Both the position numbers and the translations under genes were made by a program. Below are positions 41,301 through 48,923 of a DNA stretch of 64,000 nt, one piece after another. Each line of letters begins with the position of its first letter. The first letter of the stretch is position 1. This DNA comes from G965203045 sp965203045 (GTDB taxonomy: Bacteria; Pseudomonadota; Gammaproteobacteria; PS1; Pseudothioglobaceae). The notes under the pieces are model-generated. The model made no database searches. It was not told where the DNA came from and saw nothing but the letters and a program-made list of their open reading frames with translations. The stretch spans positions 62,001 through 126,000 of the forward strand of contig OZ241850.1 of assembly GCA_965203045.1 (NCBI GenBank), read 5' to 3'.

Positions 41301-42956
41301 AGACATAATAACTTCCTCACGAATAGAATCAATAGCAGGATTAGTTACTTGAGCAAATAATTGTTTAAAATAATCATAAATTATGCGCGGCTGATTGGAC
41401 AAGCAAGCTAAAGCACTATCATTACCCATAGAACCCAATGGGTCGCGCCCCTCTCGCACTAAAGGTAGTAACATAAATTGCATAGTCTCAACGCTATAAC
41501 CAAAAGCGCGCATTCTGGCAATTAAGGTATCAGGATAGAAACCATGTGCTTCTTCTTTGGTGGTAATATCCCCCAGATGAAATTGCTGCTTATTAAGCCA
41601 CTCTCTATAAGGATATTTAGCGGCAAACTCTGTCTTAACTTCTTTATCATCAACTAAACGTCCCTTAGCAAAATCTACCACAAACATTCTACCTGGTCGC
41701 AACCGTCCTTTTTTAACAACACTTTTAGGTTTTATATCAGCTACACCAACCTCAGATGCCATAATTATTCTATCATCATCGGTAAGATAGTATCTGGAGG
41801 GACGCAAACCATTTCTATCTAGCACCGCACAAATATAATGTCCATCAGTGGCAATAATAGAGGCAGGACCATCCCAAGGTTCTATCAAATTAGCACAATA
41901 TTGATAAAAAGCGCGTTTATCATCTCTCATATGCGTATTGTTTTGCCAAGCCTCAGGTATCATCATCGCCAATGCTTCAGGTAAGCTTCTACCATTGATA
42001 ATTAATAATTCCAACATATTATCAAAAACACCAGAATCAGACATATCAGTCTCAATAATAGGTAGCATGTCCTTTAATTCCTGGTCGCTAAAAAACTCAC
42101 TAGAAAGCGAACCCTCTCTGGCACTCATCCAATTAACATTGCCTTGACGAGTATTTATCTCACCATTATGACTCAAATAACGACACGGCTGAGCGCGGTC
42201 CCAAGAAGGAAAAGTATTAGTGGAAAAACGTGAATGCACCATTGCTAAATAGCTTGTGTAATTAGTATCATTTAGGTCGGGGAAAAATTTTAGTAATTGT
42301 GAACCAATTAACATACCTTTATAAACAATAATTTTGCTAGATAAACTGCAAATATAAAACAACAAAGCCTCAGATAAACTAGCATCAGCACGGATGATTT
42401 GGCTACTATGCTTTCTAATCACATATAATTTGCGCTCAAAACTAGCACTATCCATTCCCTTAGGACTAGTAATAATAATTTGCTTTATTATCGGTTGCGA
42501 GGCTCTGGCAGTTTTGCCAATATCAGCTTTATCGGTAGCAATTGGTGTTTCGCGCCAGCCAAGAAAATTTAAGCCATGCTGCTTAATAGATTTCTCTAAA
42601 ATCTTCTCACAAAAGCGCTGTTGTTTTTTATCTCTAGGTAAAAATACATTACCCACAGCAAACTCATCTTTTTTAACGTAGATAGCAAATAATTTTTTAA
42701 TCTGCGTTTGAAAAAATTTAATAGGAAGATTAGTCAAAATACCAGCGCCATCACCAGTGTTGTGTTCACAACCACAACCACCACGATGGTCCATTCTGGC
42801 AAGCATTTCTAAAGCGTCTAAGGTAGTTTTATGACTTAATCTTGCTTGCAGATCAGCAATAAAACCGATACCACAATTTTCTTTTTCATATTGTGGATTA
42901 TATAAACCAAAAGCCTTAGGTCTTACAACAAACGGAGGGTTAATTTTGGTAGTCAT
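38382..42956 (-). CDS. gltB: Glutamate synthase (NADPH) large subunit
   Basis: Converts glutamine and 2-oxoglutarate to two glutamates. The 1524-residue protein has an N-terminal glutamine amidotransferase class II domain; the nucleophile is C28 in EKENCGIGFIADL, implying removal of a 27-residue propeptide. The central and FMN-binding synthase domains include GGKSNSGEGGEDPARW near residue 910, KPGEGGELPGKKVDKH near 975, and the 3Fe-4S cysteines in CIMMRKCHLNTC near 1150. A C-terminal beta-helix GXGXG domain follows (GATSGQLYLCGKTSERFCVRNSGAEVVVEG split over residues 1390-1420). The small subunit gltD is not in the window, which is unusual since gltBD are normally adjacent. yaaA follows with a 4-base overlap. 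Confidence 0.97.
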   Translation of the reverse strand: MTTKINPPFVVRPKAFGLYNPQYEKENCGIGFIADLQARLSHKTTLDALEMLARMDHRGGCGCEHNTGDGAGILTNLPIKFFQTQIKKLFAIYVKKDEFAVGNVFLPRDKKQQRFCEKILEKSIKQHGLNFLGWRETPIATDKADIGKTARASQPIIKQIIITSPKGMDSASFERKLYVIRKHSSQIIRADASLSEALLFYICSLSSKIIVYKGMLIGSQLLKFFPDLNDTNYTSYLAMVHSRFSTNTFPSWDRAQPCRYLSHNGEINTRQGNVNWMSAREGSLSSEFFSDQELKDMLPIIETDMSDSGVFDNMLELLIINGRSLPEALAMMIPEAWQNNTHMRDDKRAFYQYCANLIEPWDGPASIIATDGHYICAVLDRNGLRPSRYYLTDDDRIIMASEVGVADIKPKSVVKKGRLRPGRMFVVDFAKGRLVDDKEVKTEFAAKYPYREWLNKQQFHLGDITTKEEAHGFYPDTLIARMRAFGYSVETMQFMLLPLVREGRDPLGSMGNDSALACLSNQPRIIYDYFKQLFAQVTNPAIDSIREEVIMSLQCAIGPETNLLETKAENAHRLVIDNPILNNEELAALKYCHYRNWKSKTIDITYDKDQDINLSGQLTKICEKTTDAISGGYSFIILSDRNVSESRIAISSLLTAAAVHRYLVASHQRTRIGLIVETAEAREVHHFCLLLGYGVDAINPYLAFEALWQARRDGLLDLADDNTIVRAYQKGVTKGMFKVMAKMGISTLHSYKGAQIFEAVGLAPEVIEQCFYNTPSRIKGVSFAVLAKEAYSRHHRAYDYDNGLASNELDNFGRFHWRSGGEKHMWSPETIFHLQQASQTNQANIYWEFAKAANEKGSKDCTLRGLMKFKNQNPIDIAGVEPAGEIVKRFASGAMSFGSISAESHETLAIAMNRIGGKSNSGEGGEDPARWQYTHIENNRRSAIKQVASGRFGVTIEYLNNADELQIKISQGAKPGEGGELPGKKVDKHIARIRHSTPGVGLISPPPHHDIYSIEDLAQLIYDLKHANPDARVSVKLVSESGVGTVAAGVVKAKADHIVIAGHDGGTGASPLTSIKHAGLPWELGVAETHQTLMLNDLRSRVVIQTDGQMKTGRDVAIAALLGAEEYGFSTAPLITLGCIMMRKCHLNTCPVGIATQDEKLRKKFTGKPQYVINYLFMVAEDMRQIMAMLGFRTVNEMIGRTDKLVADEAIAHWKKQGIDLSAILCDANAQHPDVISYQSIKQDHKLDKHIDHTFIDLAQEALQRQKAVRIKHTVNNTDRAVGAMLSSALVKKVSDSATLEDGLIDIKLKGSAGQSLGAFLAKGISISVEGDTNDYVGKGLSGGIVAVYPPKECTFNACDEMIAGNVCAYGATSGQLYLCGKTSERFCVRNSGAEVVVEGIGDHGCEYMTGGRAVILGEIGRNFGAGMSGGIAYIYDPDQQVALNCNLTMIDLDPMDEAAETELQRLVTKHLYYTSSLKAKFILNNWQQEIKSFIKVMPKEYKRILAQSTQEHTDKKYNLIQAK

Positions 42957-43021
42957 AAATTTTTTTACAAGATATCTCGCCTAAGTATTATATCAAATAC
43001 AACACCAAATAACTATGATAA

Positions 43022-43030
43022 TGTTATAAT
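43022..43030 (+). promoter_or_regulatory. Extended -10 promoter of the HAD phosphatase gene, leaderless arrangement
   Basis: TGTTATAAT is an extended -10 box. Only 6 bases (TTTGCT) separate it from the ATG at 43037, so the transcript should begin at the start codon itself. Confidence 0.5.
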
Positions 43031-43036
43031 TTTGCT

Positions 43037-43930
43037 ATGCTATCTAAATCGTCTAAGTCATGTGGGTCATTTGAGCAGAATACCATCGCTATTATCTATG
43101 ATTTTGACGGCACCTTAAGCCCAAAACCTATGCAAGAATACACAGTGCTGCCCAAACTTGGTATCAGCGGTGAGAAGTTTTGGCAACGTTGCGAGAAAGA
43201 GGCAAGAAAATACAGAGCCGATAAAATGTTGACCTATATGCGTCGTCTGGTAGAAGAATTAGCCAAACGTGATAAAAACATGGGCAGGGGTGAATTACAA
43301 GAATTAGGTAAAAAAATTCTTTATTTTGACGGAGTTAAAAACTGGTTTAGCTACATTAATCACTACGTTAAAGAAAAATCTAGCGGTAATATCAATATTA
43401 AACATTACATAATATCAGCCGGCTTAAAAGAGATTTTAAACGGTATTAGCATTAAAGATAAATTTAGTAATATCTTTGCTTGTGAGTATTATTTTGACGA
43501 TAACAACAAGGCCTTTCCAAGTATTGTGGTAAATGATACCAACAAAACTCAATTTTTATTTCGTATCAATAAAGGCATAGAGGATATAAACGATTCCATC
43601 AACATCCATATGAACAAAAAAGACCGCCCAATACCATTTAGTAATATGGTCTACATTGGCGATGGTGATACCGACGTGCCGTGTATGGCTCTAACTAAAG
43701 AAAATGGTGGTTTTGCGCTGGCGGTTTATCCACCAAAAAACAGCAGTGATGCTAATCAACTTAAAACTTGCAAACGACTTTTAAAGGACAAACGTATTGA
43801 TTATTACCTACCTGCAGATTACACCAAAAATAGCAAACTCACCAAAAAAATCAAGCTTATTTTAGACTATATTATTGCTGGCATAAACCTTGCTCGCGAC
43901 CAATATGACTTCAAAAACAACAAAAAATAG
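43037..43930 (+). CDS. HAD superfamily hydrolase (probable phosphatase)
   Basis: A 297-residue haloacid-dehalogenase-fold protein. Motif I is YDFDGTLSP with nucleophile D22 and acid D24. Motif II is probably HYIISAGLKEI (Ser/Thr strand) near residue 130. Motif IV is YIGDGDTDVPCM near residue 212. The cap is helical (residues 35-120), placing it with phosphoserine-phosphatase-like type I HADs. Its specific substrate cannot be read from sequence. It is divergent from gltB with 80 bases between, and stands alone, with ald 177 bases downstream. Its extended -10 suggests a leaderless message. Confidence 0.85.
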   Translation: MLSKSSKSCGSFEQNTIAIIYDFDGTLSPKPMQEYTVLPKLGISGEKFWQRCEKEARKYRADKMLTYMRRLVEELAKRDKNMGRGELQELGKKILYFDGVKNWFSYINHYVKEKSSGNINIKHYIISAGLKEILNGISIKDKFSNIFACEYYFDDNNKAFPSIVVNDTNKTQFLFRINKGIEDINDSINIHMNKKDRPIPFSNMVYIGDGDTDVPCMALTKENGGFALAVYPPKNSSDANQLKTCKRLLKDKRIDYYLPADYTKNSKLTKKIKLILDYIIAGINLARDQYDFKNNKK

Positions 43931-44107
43931 TATAATTAGCATTCCAAGGTCGGTTATACAGAAAATTAATGGCAAAATTAATGCTAAAAACTATCTTAAC
44001 TTGTCCAAAACACAAGCATAAATCAACAGTGCAAATGCCGATAAATAGTTGCCAACGGCTATATAAATACAAAAACTACTACCTGCTATTGCGAGCAATT
44101 TAAACCG

Positions 44108-45190
44108 ATGATTATTGCCATTGTCAAAGAAATTAAACCTTATGAATACAGAGTAGCAATGATACCCAAAGGAGTTAGTTCTTTAACAGCTAACGGACAC
44201 CGAGTTTTGGTGGAAAAGAATGCTGGTATTGGTGCTGGTTTTAGTGATGCTGATTATAGGGATGCTGGTGGTAAAATTATAAGTGATACTGCTACTCTAT
44301 TTGCCCAAGCAGATATGATTATTAAAGTTAAAGAACCACAACCTAATGAGTGCAAGCTATTAAAACCAAAGCAAATATTATTCACTTATCTACACCTCGC
44401 CGCTAATGCTAAAATCGCTCACCTGCTACTAAAATCAAGAGCAACCTGTATTGCTTATGAAACTATTACCGATGATAATGGTAATTTAGCACTATTACAG
44501 CCAATGAGTGAAATTGCTGGCAAAATAGCTGTTCAATCAGGTGCTTATGCATTGTATAAAACCCAAGGTGGTAGTGGTATTTTATTAAGTGGTACTGATG
44601 ATGTTAAGCCTGCTAAAACATTAATCTTAGGTGGTGGTGTAGTGGGCAGTAATGCTGCTGAGGCGGCTTTAAATATAGGCGCAGAAGTTAATTTATTAGA
44701 TAAAAAACTATCTAAAAAAATAATAGCAATGGTTGCTAAATATCCAAAACTTGTAGCAGAGATTATCAGCCCTGAGTTATTAAAAAAATACTTAAAAACC
44801 GCTGATTTAGTAATAGGTGCAGTGGCTATTAGCGGGGCAAAAGCACCAAAATTAATAACCAGACCAATGTTAAAGATAATGCAACCTGGTTCAGTGATAG
44901 TAGATGTTGCTATTGACCAAGGCGGCTGTTTTGCCACCTCGCGCCCAACTACCCACCAAAAACCTACTTTTATAACCGATAGCATTGTGCATTATTGCGT
45001 TACTAATATGCCAAGCGTAGTTGCTAAAACCGCAACCCTTGCCCTTAGTAATAAAACCACTGATTTTATCCTAGAAATAGCCAATAGAGGCATAACCCAA
45101 GCACTAGCAACTAATAAACACCTAAAAAATGGCCTCCATATAATAGACGGCAAAATTACCAACGTTGAAGTTAAAAAAGCACTAAATTAG
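44108..45190 (+). CDS. ald: Alanine dehydrogenase
   Basis: NAD-dependent interconversion of alanine with pyruvate plus ammonia. The 360-residue protein belongs to the AlaDH/PNT family: the N-terminal domain has EIKPYEYRVAMIPKGV near residue 7 (pyruvate-binding Arg) and VEKNAGIGAGFSDADY near 35, with VKVKEPQPNE near 72 holding the catalytic Lys. The NAD-binding domain has ILGGGVVGSNAAEAAL near residue 173 and VDVAIDQGGC near residue 265. It lacks the membrane segments of PntA transhydrogenase, so AlaDH is preferred. It could run as an ammonia-assimilating or catabolic enzyme; gltB nearby offers the alternative glutamate route. The 177-base gap upstream shows no clear regulatory motif. Confidence 0.95.
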   Translation: MIIAIVKEIKPYEYRVAMIPKGVSSLTANGHRVLVEKNAGIGAGFSDADYRDAGGKIISDTATLFAQADMIIKVKEPQPNECKLLKPKQILFTYLHLAANAKIAHLLLKSRATCIAYETITDDNGNLALLQPMSEIAGKIAVQSGAYALYKTQGGSGILLSGTDDVKPAKTLILGGGVVGSNAAEAALNIGAEVNLLDKKLSKKIIAMVAKYPKLVAEIISPELLKKYLKTADLVIGAVAISGAKAPKLITRPMLKIMQPGSVIVDVAIDQGGCFATSRPTTHQKPTFITDSIVHYCVTNMPSVVAKTATLALSNKTTDFILEIANRGITQALATNKHLKNGLHIIDGKITNVEVKKALN

Positions 45191-45254
45191 TCGTAAACCC
45201 AACCGTGTCAAACTTAACGGCTTGAAAGACTATAGTTAAACTTTACTCTAATAG

Positions 45255-45260
45255 TATAAT
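45255..45260 (+). promoter_or_regulatory. -10 element of the methyltransferase-alkB pair
   Basis: TATAAT 26 bases before the ATG at 45287. An AGAGG ribosome binding site (45274-45278) sits 8 bases before the same ATG. No -35 at normal spacing. Confidence 0.45.
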
Positions 45261-45286
45261 TAGTGCTTTATTTAGAGGATGAAGAT

Positions 45287-46066
45287 ATGGAAGAGGAAGA
45301 TAAAGTAATAGATGCTATTAATAGCGGGGTCATTAACCCAATATCCTTTGATAAAATTAGACAAATAGCAATTCATCCAACACCTCCTGACGTTCGAAAG
45401 GAGTTAAACTATGGGCAAAAACCTCCCAAAACTCAAGACCACCTGAATAGATATTGTTATTCATATGAAAAGAGAATTTTCCATCAATGTTACCCAACGT
45501 TTAAGTTCACAAAACAAAAGAATAGATTTGATTTTACTTCTAATAAAATAGAGATAATTGACTACGGTTGCGGTCAAGGTTTTGCTAGTATATTATTTTT
45601 TGATGAGTATAAACAAGCAAGACAAATAACTTCAAAAATAACACTAATAGACCCTTCTGAGATAGCCTTGAAAAGAGCTGAACATATATTAGCTACTTAT
45701 ACATCAAAAGAGAAAATAAATCCCATTTGTAAAGGACTAGATGATATCAAAAAAAATGAAATACAAACAAGTAATGATGCTGCAAAAATTCATTTATTTT
45801 CTAATATTTTAGATATAGAGAATGCATTTGACATCAAATTGTTATTTAATAAAATTATTGTGCATAAAGGTAAAAATTACTTTATGGCAATAAGTTCAGA
45901 CAGAGATAATCATGGTGGAAACAAAAGGCTAGATGATTTTTATAATTGTTTTGAAAAAAATAATAGTGGGTATGAAATAATAAGGGGAATAAAGCCAAGT
46001 AAGATCAATATTGAAAATCCAAATCTAATCCCAGAAGAAAATTATAATGCTTATTTTTTTATGTAG
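45287..46066 (+). CDS. Class I SAM-dependent methyltransferase-like protein of unknown target
   Basis: A 259-residue protein I cannot assign to a named family. A Rossmann-type SAM site is visible: motif I IEIIDYGCGQGFAS near residue 95 and an acidic end of strand 2 in ITLIDPSEIALKRAE near residue 125, followed by a KIHLFSNILDIE strand (post-motif region) near residue 170. The N-terminal 90 residues are polar and aromatic, possibly a substrate-recognition part. The start at 45287 has AGAGG 8 bases upstream; the frame extends 8 codons further to a GTG without support. The next gene, alkB, starts 15 bases after its stop. Hand-counted G+C is about 27-28%, lower than housekeeping neighbours, which fits lateral gain. 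Confidence 0.65.
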   Translation: MEEEDKVIDAINSGVINPISFDKIRQIAIHPTPPDVRKELNYGQKPPKTQDHLNRYCYSYEKRIFHQCYPTFKFTKQKNRFDFTSNKIEIIDYGCGQGFASILFFDEYKQARQITSKITLIDPSEIALKRAEHILATYTSKEKINPICKGLDDIKKNEIQTSNDAAKIHLFSNILDIENAFDIKLLFNKIIVHKGKNYFMAISSDRDNHGGNKRLDDFYNCFEKNNSGYEIIRGIKPSKINIENPNLIPEENYNAYFFM

Positions 46067-46081
46067 AAATAGATGTAAAAA

Positions 46082-46828
46082 ATGGACCTATTGACTAACA
46101 TAACAGAAAAGCTACCACCTTTTGATATACCCAAACAAAAAGGCTATTCAATAGAGTGGAATGATGATTTAAGTGGGTTTGATATAAAAATACCTTATGG
46201 CAGGTTGTTTTATGCAGAACGTTTCTTTGGTAAAAAAATCAGTGATAGAAGTGTTGAGTATTTTTTAGAAAATGATACTAATTACCCTCAAAAAACAAAT
46301 TGGCGAAAAATATCAGATAAAGAATTTTTAAAAATTAAGTTTAAGAACATAAAATGGAAACATGACCATATTAAATTGTATGGCAAAAAAATACCTTTAC
46401 CCAGATATACTGCTTGGTATGGCTATGATAATAAAACTTATACATATTCTGGTATAAAATCCCGCCCTAATAAGTGGAATAAAGGTTTGTTATACATTAA
46501 AGGAGAAATTGAAAAAATAGCAAAAGTTGAGTTTAATAGCGTGCTGATAAATTGGTATAGAGATGGTAATGATTATATAAATTGGCATGCTGATGATGAA
46601 AAAGAATTAGGTAAAAACCCTGTTATTGGTTCTGTTAATTTTGGAGAAACTCGGGATTTTGTAATTAGAAAAAATGATAAATCACAAACAATTACCATAC
46701 CTTTAAAACACGGAACTTTATTAATAATGAGTGGTGAAATGCAACATTTTTGGCAACATTGCCTACCCAAAAGAAAACATTCAAAAAAAGTAAGATTTAA
46801 TTTAACATTTAGAATTATCAATACTTAA
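46082..46828 (+). CDS. alkB: AlkB-type 2-oxoglutarate/Fe(II) dioxygenase (ALKBH2/3-like)
   Basis: Oxidative demethylase that reverses 1-methyladenine and 3-methylcytosine damage in nucleic acids, by family. The 248-residue protein has the iron ligands H169 and D171 in INWHADDEKELG and the distal H226 in FWQHCLPKRK, the 2-oxoglutarate-binding arginines R238 and R244 in VRFNLTFR, and the GSVNFGETRDFVIR nucleotide-lid region. A PRYTAWYGYDNKTYTYSG segment near residue 107 is typical of the ALKBH2/3-like group rather than E. coli AlkB. It follows the methyltransferase-like gene by 15 bases and converges on alkA, which removes other alkylated bases. Very AT-rich (about 18-30% in two counted lines). 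Confidence 0.92.
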   Translation: MDLLTNITEKLPPFDIPKQKGYSIEWNDDLSGFDIKIPYGRLFYAERFFGKKISDRSVEYFLENDTNYPQKTNWRKISDKEFLKIKFKNIKWKHDHIKLYGKKIPLPRYTAWYGYDNKTYTYSGIKSRPNKWNKGLLYIKGEIEKIAKVEFNSVLINWYRDGNDYINWHADDEKELGKNPVIGSVNFGETRDFVIRKNDKSQTITIPLKHGTLLIMSGEMQHFWQHCLPKRKHSKKVRFNLTFRIINT

Positions 46829-46860
46829 AAAAAATCAAGCAACTACACCCCAAAACCACT

Positions 46861-47475
46861 TTAATCTAAAACCACCTTACTATCAATAGAACGCCACAAA
46901 TACCAAGTAGCAACTGTGCGATAAGGCTGCCATTTTTGTGCCAATGCTAAAATATCATCACGACTTAATTTTTTATTAGGAGAGTATTGGTTGTGAATAG
47001 CTTTAATCAGCCCTAAATCTTTAATAGGGAAGATATCTGGTTCAAGCAGATAAAAAATAGCAAACATCTCCAGTGTCCAATTACCAATGCCTGCTATAGT
47101 AATAAGCTCTTGATAAATATCTTCATAACTACGTCCTAGCCAATAATTTTCACTAATATTATGCTTGGTAAAATGATGGGCAATATTGTGTAAATACTGG
47201 GCTTTTTGTTGTGATAAGCCCATATTTTTTAGTTTAATTAACTCAAAATCAAGCGTTTTTTTAGGACTAATGTGGCCAATATTTTGCTCCAACCTTTGCC
47301 AAATACTAGCAGCGGCGGTAGTAGAAATTTGCTGTCCGACAACCGAGCGCGTTAAAGTTATAAAAGCATCATTACCACTGCTAAGGCGTAGGCTGGCAAA
47401 CTTGTTAATCAAATTTGCCATTATTTTATCTTGTTTTAAATGGTTAAGCCCATCCTGCCAATAATTAGCTTGCAT
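46861..47475 (-). CDS. alkA: DNA-3-methyladenine glycosylase II (AlkA-like, HhH-GPD)
   Basis: Base-excision repair glycosylase. The 204-residue protein has the helix-hairpin-helix LITIAGIGNWTLEMFAIFYL near residues 130-150 and the Gly/Pro plus catalytic Asp region EPDIFPIKDLGLIKAI near 155. Upstream is TRSVVGQQISTTAAASIWQRL near 62, a typical AlkA signature. It lacks the N-terminal TBP-like domain of E. coli AlkA (282 residues), so it is the short Mag/AlkA type. It has no C-terminal FeS cysteines, excluding Nth/MutY. It is convergent with alkB, 32 bases apart, grouping two alkylation-repair activities. Its promoter region abuts that of ssrA. Confidence 0.93.
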   Translation of the reverse strand: MQANYWQDGLNHLKQDKIMANLINKFASLRLSSGNDAFITLTRSVVGQQISTTAAASIWQRLEQNIGHISPKKTLDFELIKLKNMGLSQQKAQYLHNIAHHFTKHNISENYWLGRSYEDIYQELITIAGIGNWTLEMFAIFYLLEPDIFPIKDLGLIKAIHNQYSPNKKLSRDDILALAQKWQPYRTVATWYLWRSIDSKVVLD

Positions 47476-47525
47476 TATATTTATTTATACTTATTATTAA
47501 AACTAAGTGTAAAATATACCACATT

Positions 47526-47873
47526 GGGGATGATTAAGGTTTCGACAAGAAGCTGGATATCACACATGCATGCCGAGCATAAAGTTTACTCGCTAAAATA
47601 GCTTTAAAACATAGTTGCAAACGAAGACAACTACGCTTTAGCCGCTTAAGGTTAAACCGCTGCCTAAAGGTTGTCTGTGCTTTTTGGCAAGCGGTCACTT
47701 AGCAGACTCGCTGCTTTATTGGTTTGGGATATAGTGGTTAAACCTTACCAAAATCGCTTATTATATCCTTGTAGTCCGGGTGGTAATAGGTTAAATAAAA
47801 AGGACGCACTAAGCATGTAGATTGTTTGATTGAAAATTTTTGGACGCGGGTTCAACTCCCGCCATCTCCACCA
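47526..47873 (+). ncRNA. ssrA: tmRNA (ssrA)
   Basis: Rescues stalled ribosomes by trans-translation. The tRNA-like ends pair as GGGGATG (47526-47532) with CATCTCC (47863-47869), followed by A and CCA. The 3' T arm GCGGGTTCAACTCCCGC is intact. The tag reading frame starts at GCA 47617 and ends at TAA 47647-47649, encoding ANEDNYALAA, close to the usual gammaproteobacterial tag ANDENYALAA. The total of 348 nt is a normal size. A TAAAAT box at 47510-47515 may be its -10. A long antisense frame across this region and the tRNA genes is not a gene. Confidence 0.97.
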
Positions 47874-47978
47874 CCTAAAACCATCTACAACACAATTTTT
47901 TAATCCCCCTATATGTACTACAACAAGTGCTATGTTTTTTATTATTAAAATTGTCAGTTTGCATTTTAATAGTATATA

Positions 47979-48052
47979 TGGAGGCTGGGACCGGAGTCGA
48001 ACCGGTCTGTAAGGCTTTGCAGGCCCCTGTATAACCGCTTTACTACCCAGCC
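47979..48052 (-). tRNA. tRNA-Cys (anticodon GCA)
   Basis: A 74-nt cloverleaf on the minus strand with encoded CCA: acceptor GGCTGGG/CCCAGCC, anticodon loop CTGCAAA giving GCA, T arm GACCGGTTCGACTCCGGTC. It follows tRNA-Gly, as in the enteric pgsA-glyW-cysT order. Confidence 0.96.
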
Positions 48053-48084
48053 AAAAACAAAAAACCCGCAACATTTATGCAGGT
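48053..48084 (-). terminator. Intrinsic-terminator-like hairpin between tRNA-Gly and tRNA-Cys
   Basis: On the minus strand ACCTGCA (48084-48078) pairs with TGCGGGT (48070-48064), one G-U, over a 7-nt loop. It is followed directly by TTTTTTGTTTTT (48063-48052 region), which ends at the 5' base of tRNA-Cys. It would end most transcripts after tRNA-Gly. Confidence 0.65.
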
Positions 48085-48094
48085 GGAATAAAGA

Positions 48095-48170
48095 TGGAGC
48101 GGGAAACGAGATTCGAACTCGCGACATTCACGTTGGCAACGTGACGCTCTACCAACTGAGCTATTCCCGC
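48095..48170 (-). tRNA. tRNA-Gly (anticodon GCC)
   Basis: A 76-nt cloverleaf on the minus strand with encoded CCA: acceptor GCGGGAA/TTCCCGC, D arm GCTC/GAGC, anticodon stem TCACG/CGTGA with loop TTGCCAA (GCC), T arm GCGAGTTCGAATCTCGT. It lies 40 bases downstream of pgsA. Confidence 0.97.
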
Positions 48171-48209
48171 AAAACACAGCGGTTATTATAAGTAGTTATG
48201 AGTTTAGTG

Positions 48210-48779
48210 TCAATGTTTATGCCTAGAAAATATGTCTAACCCGCGATATAAATACACCATACCAGACCATAATGTCAAAAGTGTTGCTACATACAATAAC
48301 ACCACGCCAAATTTATAGCTAGAAATGCTAAGTAAATCTTTATTATCCAACAAAAAGCATATTGCCACTAGTTGCGAACTAGTTTTAATTTTGGCGATAA
48401 AAGAAACTGCGACACTTTTACCCTTGCTTACTATGCTTAGCCATTCACGTAGAGCAGAAACTAAAATTTCACGTAATAAAATTACCAAAGTTGGCAGCAA
48501 AATAACAAAATTATGATAGTAATCCAACAATATTATAAGCGCGGTTGCTACTATTAATTTATCGGCAACTGGATCTAGGAATGCGCCAAATTTGGTGCTA
48601 ATTTGTAGTTTTCTGGCTAAATAACCATCTAAATAATCACTACTGGCAGCTAAGATAAAAACCGCCACCATAGTGGTATTTATCCAGCTAATAGTGGTAG
48701 TTTGCTGCAGATAATACAAAAAAACCAAAGCTGGGATGAGTAAAATCCTAAATAATGTTATTAGATTTGAAATATTCAT
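48210..48779 (-). CDS. pgsA: CDP-diacylglycerol-glycerol-3-phosphate 3-phosphatidyltransferase
   Basis: Commits CDP-diacylglycerol to phosphatidylglycerol synthesis at the inner membrane. The 189-residue protein has the CDP-alcohol phosphotransferase signature D-x2-DG-x2-AR-x8-G-x3-D-x3-D in SDYLDGYLARKLQ and KFGAFLDPVADK near residues 46-73, plus hydrophobic segments near 5-25, 32-48, 75-105 and 160-180. It begins MNISNLITLFRILLIP, typical of PgsA. The arrangement pgsA, tRNA-Gly, tRNA-Cys on one strand matches the enteric order. The usual upstream gene uvrC has moved about 17 kb away. Confidence 0.96.
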   Translation of the reverse strand: MNISNLITLFRILLIPALVFLYYLQQTTTISWINTTMVAVFILAASSDYLDGYLARKLQISTKFGAFLDPVADKLIVATALIILLDYYHNFVILLPTLVILLREILVSALREWLSIVSKGKSVAVSFIAKIKTSSQLVAICFLLDNKDLLSISSYKFGVVLLYVATLLTLWSGMVYLYRGLDIFSRHKH

Positions 48780-48806
48780 AAGAAGTTAATATAAGCCTTC
48801 CTAAAA

Positions 48807-48883
48807 TGGCGCGCTCGGCAGGAGTTGAACCTGCAACCGCTCGGTTCGTAGCCGAGTACTCTATCCAATTGAGCTACGAGCGC
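48807..48883 (-). tRNA. tRNA-Arg (anticodon ACG)
   Basis: A 77-nt cloverleaf on the minus strand with encoded CCA: acceptor GCGCTCG/CGAGCGC, D arm GCTC/GAGT, anticodon stem CTCGG/CCGAG with loop CTACGAA (ACG, read as ICG after deamination), T arm GCAGGTTCAACTCCTGC. Confidence 0.97.
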
Positions 48884-48894
48884 AAAGAGGGCTA

Positions 48895-48923
48895 ATTATC
48901 CAATAAAACTAGCCCAAAAGCAA
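48895..48923 (-). promoter_or_regulatory. Promoter of tRNA-Arg (ACG), possibly reading into pgsA
   Basis: On the minus strand TTGCTT, a 17-base spacer and GATAAT, followed by a TAGCCCTC stretch at the expected start. A C-rich discriminator after the -10 is typical of stable-RNA promoters under stringent control. Confidence 0.6.

Noticed and set aside
43931..44107. Possible riboswitch or small RNA upstream of ald
   Set aside because: No known aptamer core, conserved stem or terminator could be identified by eye.
47745..48074. A 109-codon minus-strand frame across ssrA and tRNA-Cys
   Set aside because: It runs antisense to the tmRNA 3' half and through tRNA-Cys, with no ribosome binding site or recognisable domain. 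The RNA genes explain the sequence.
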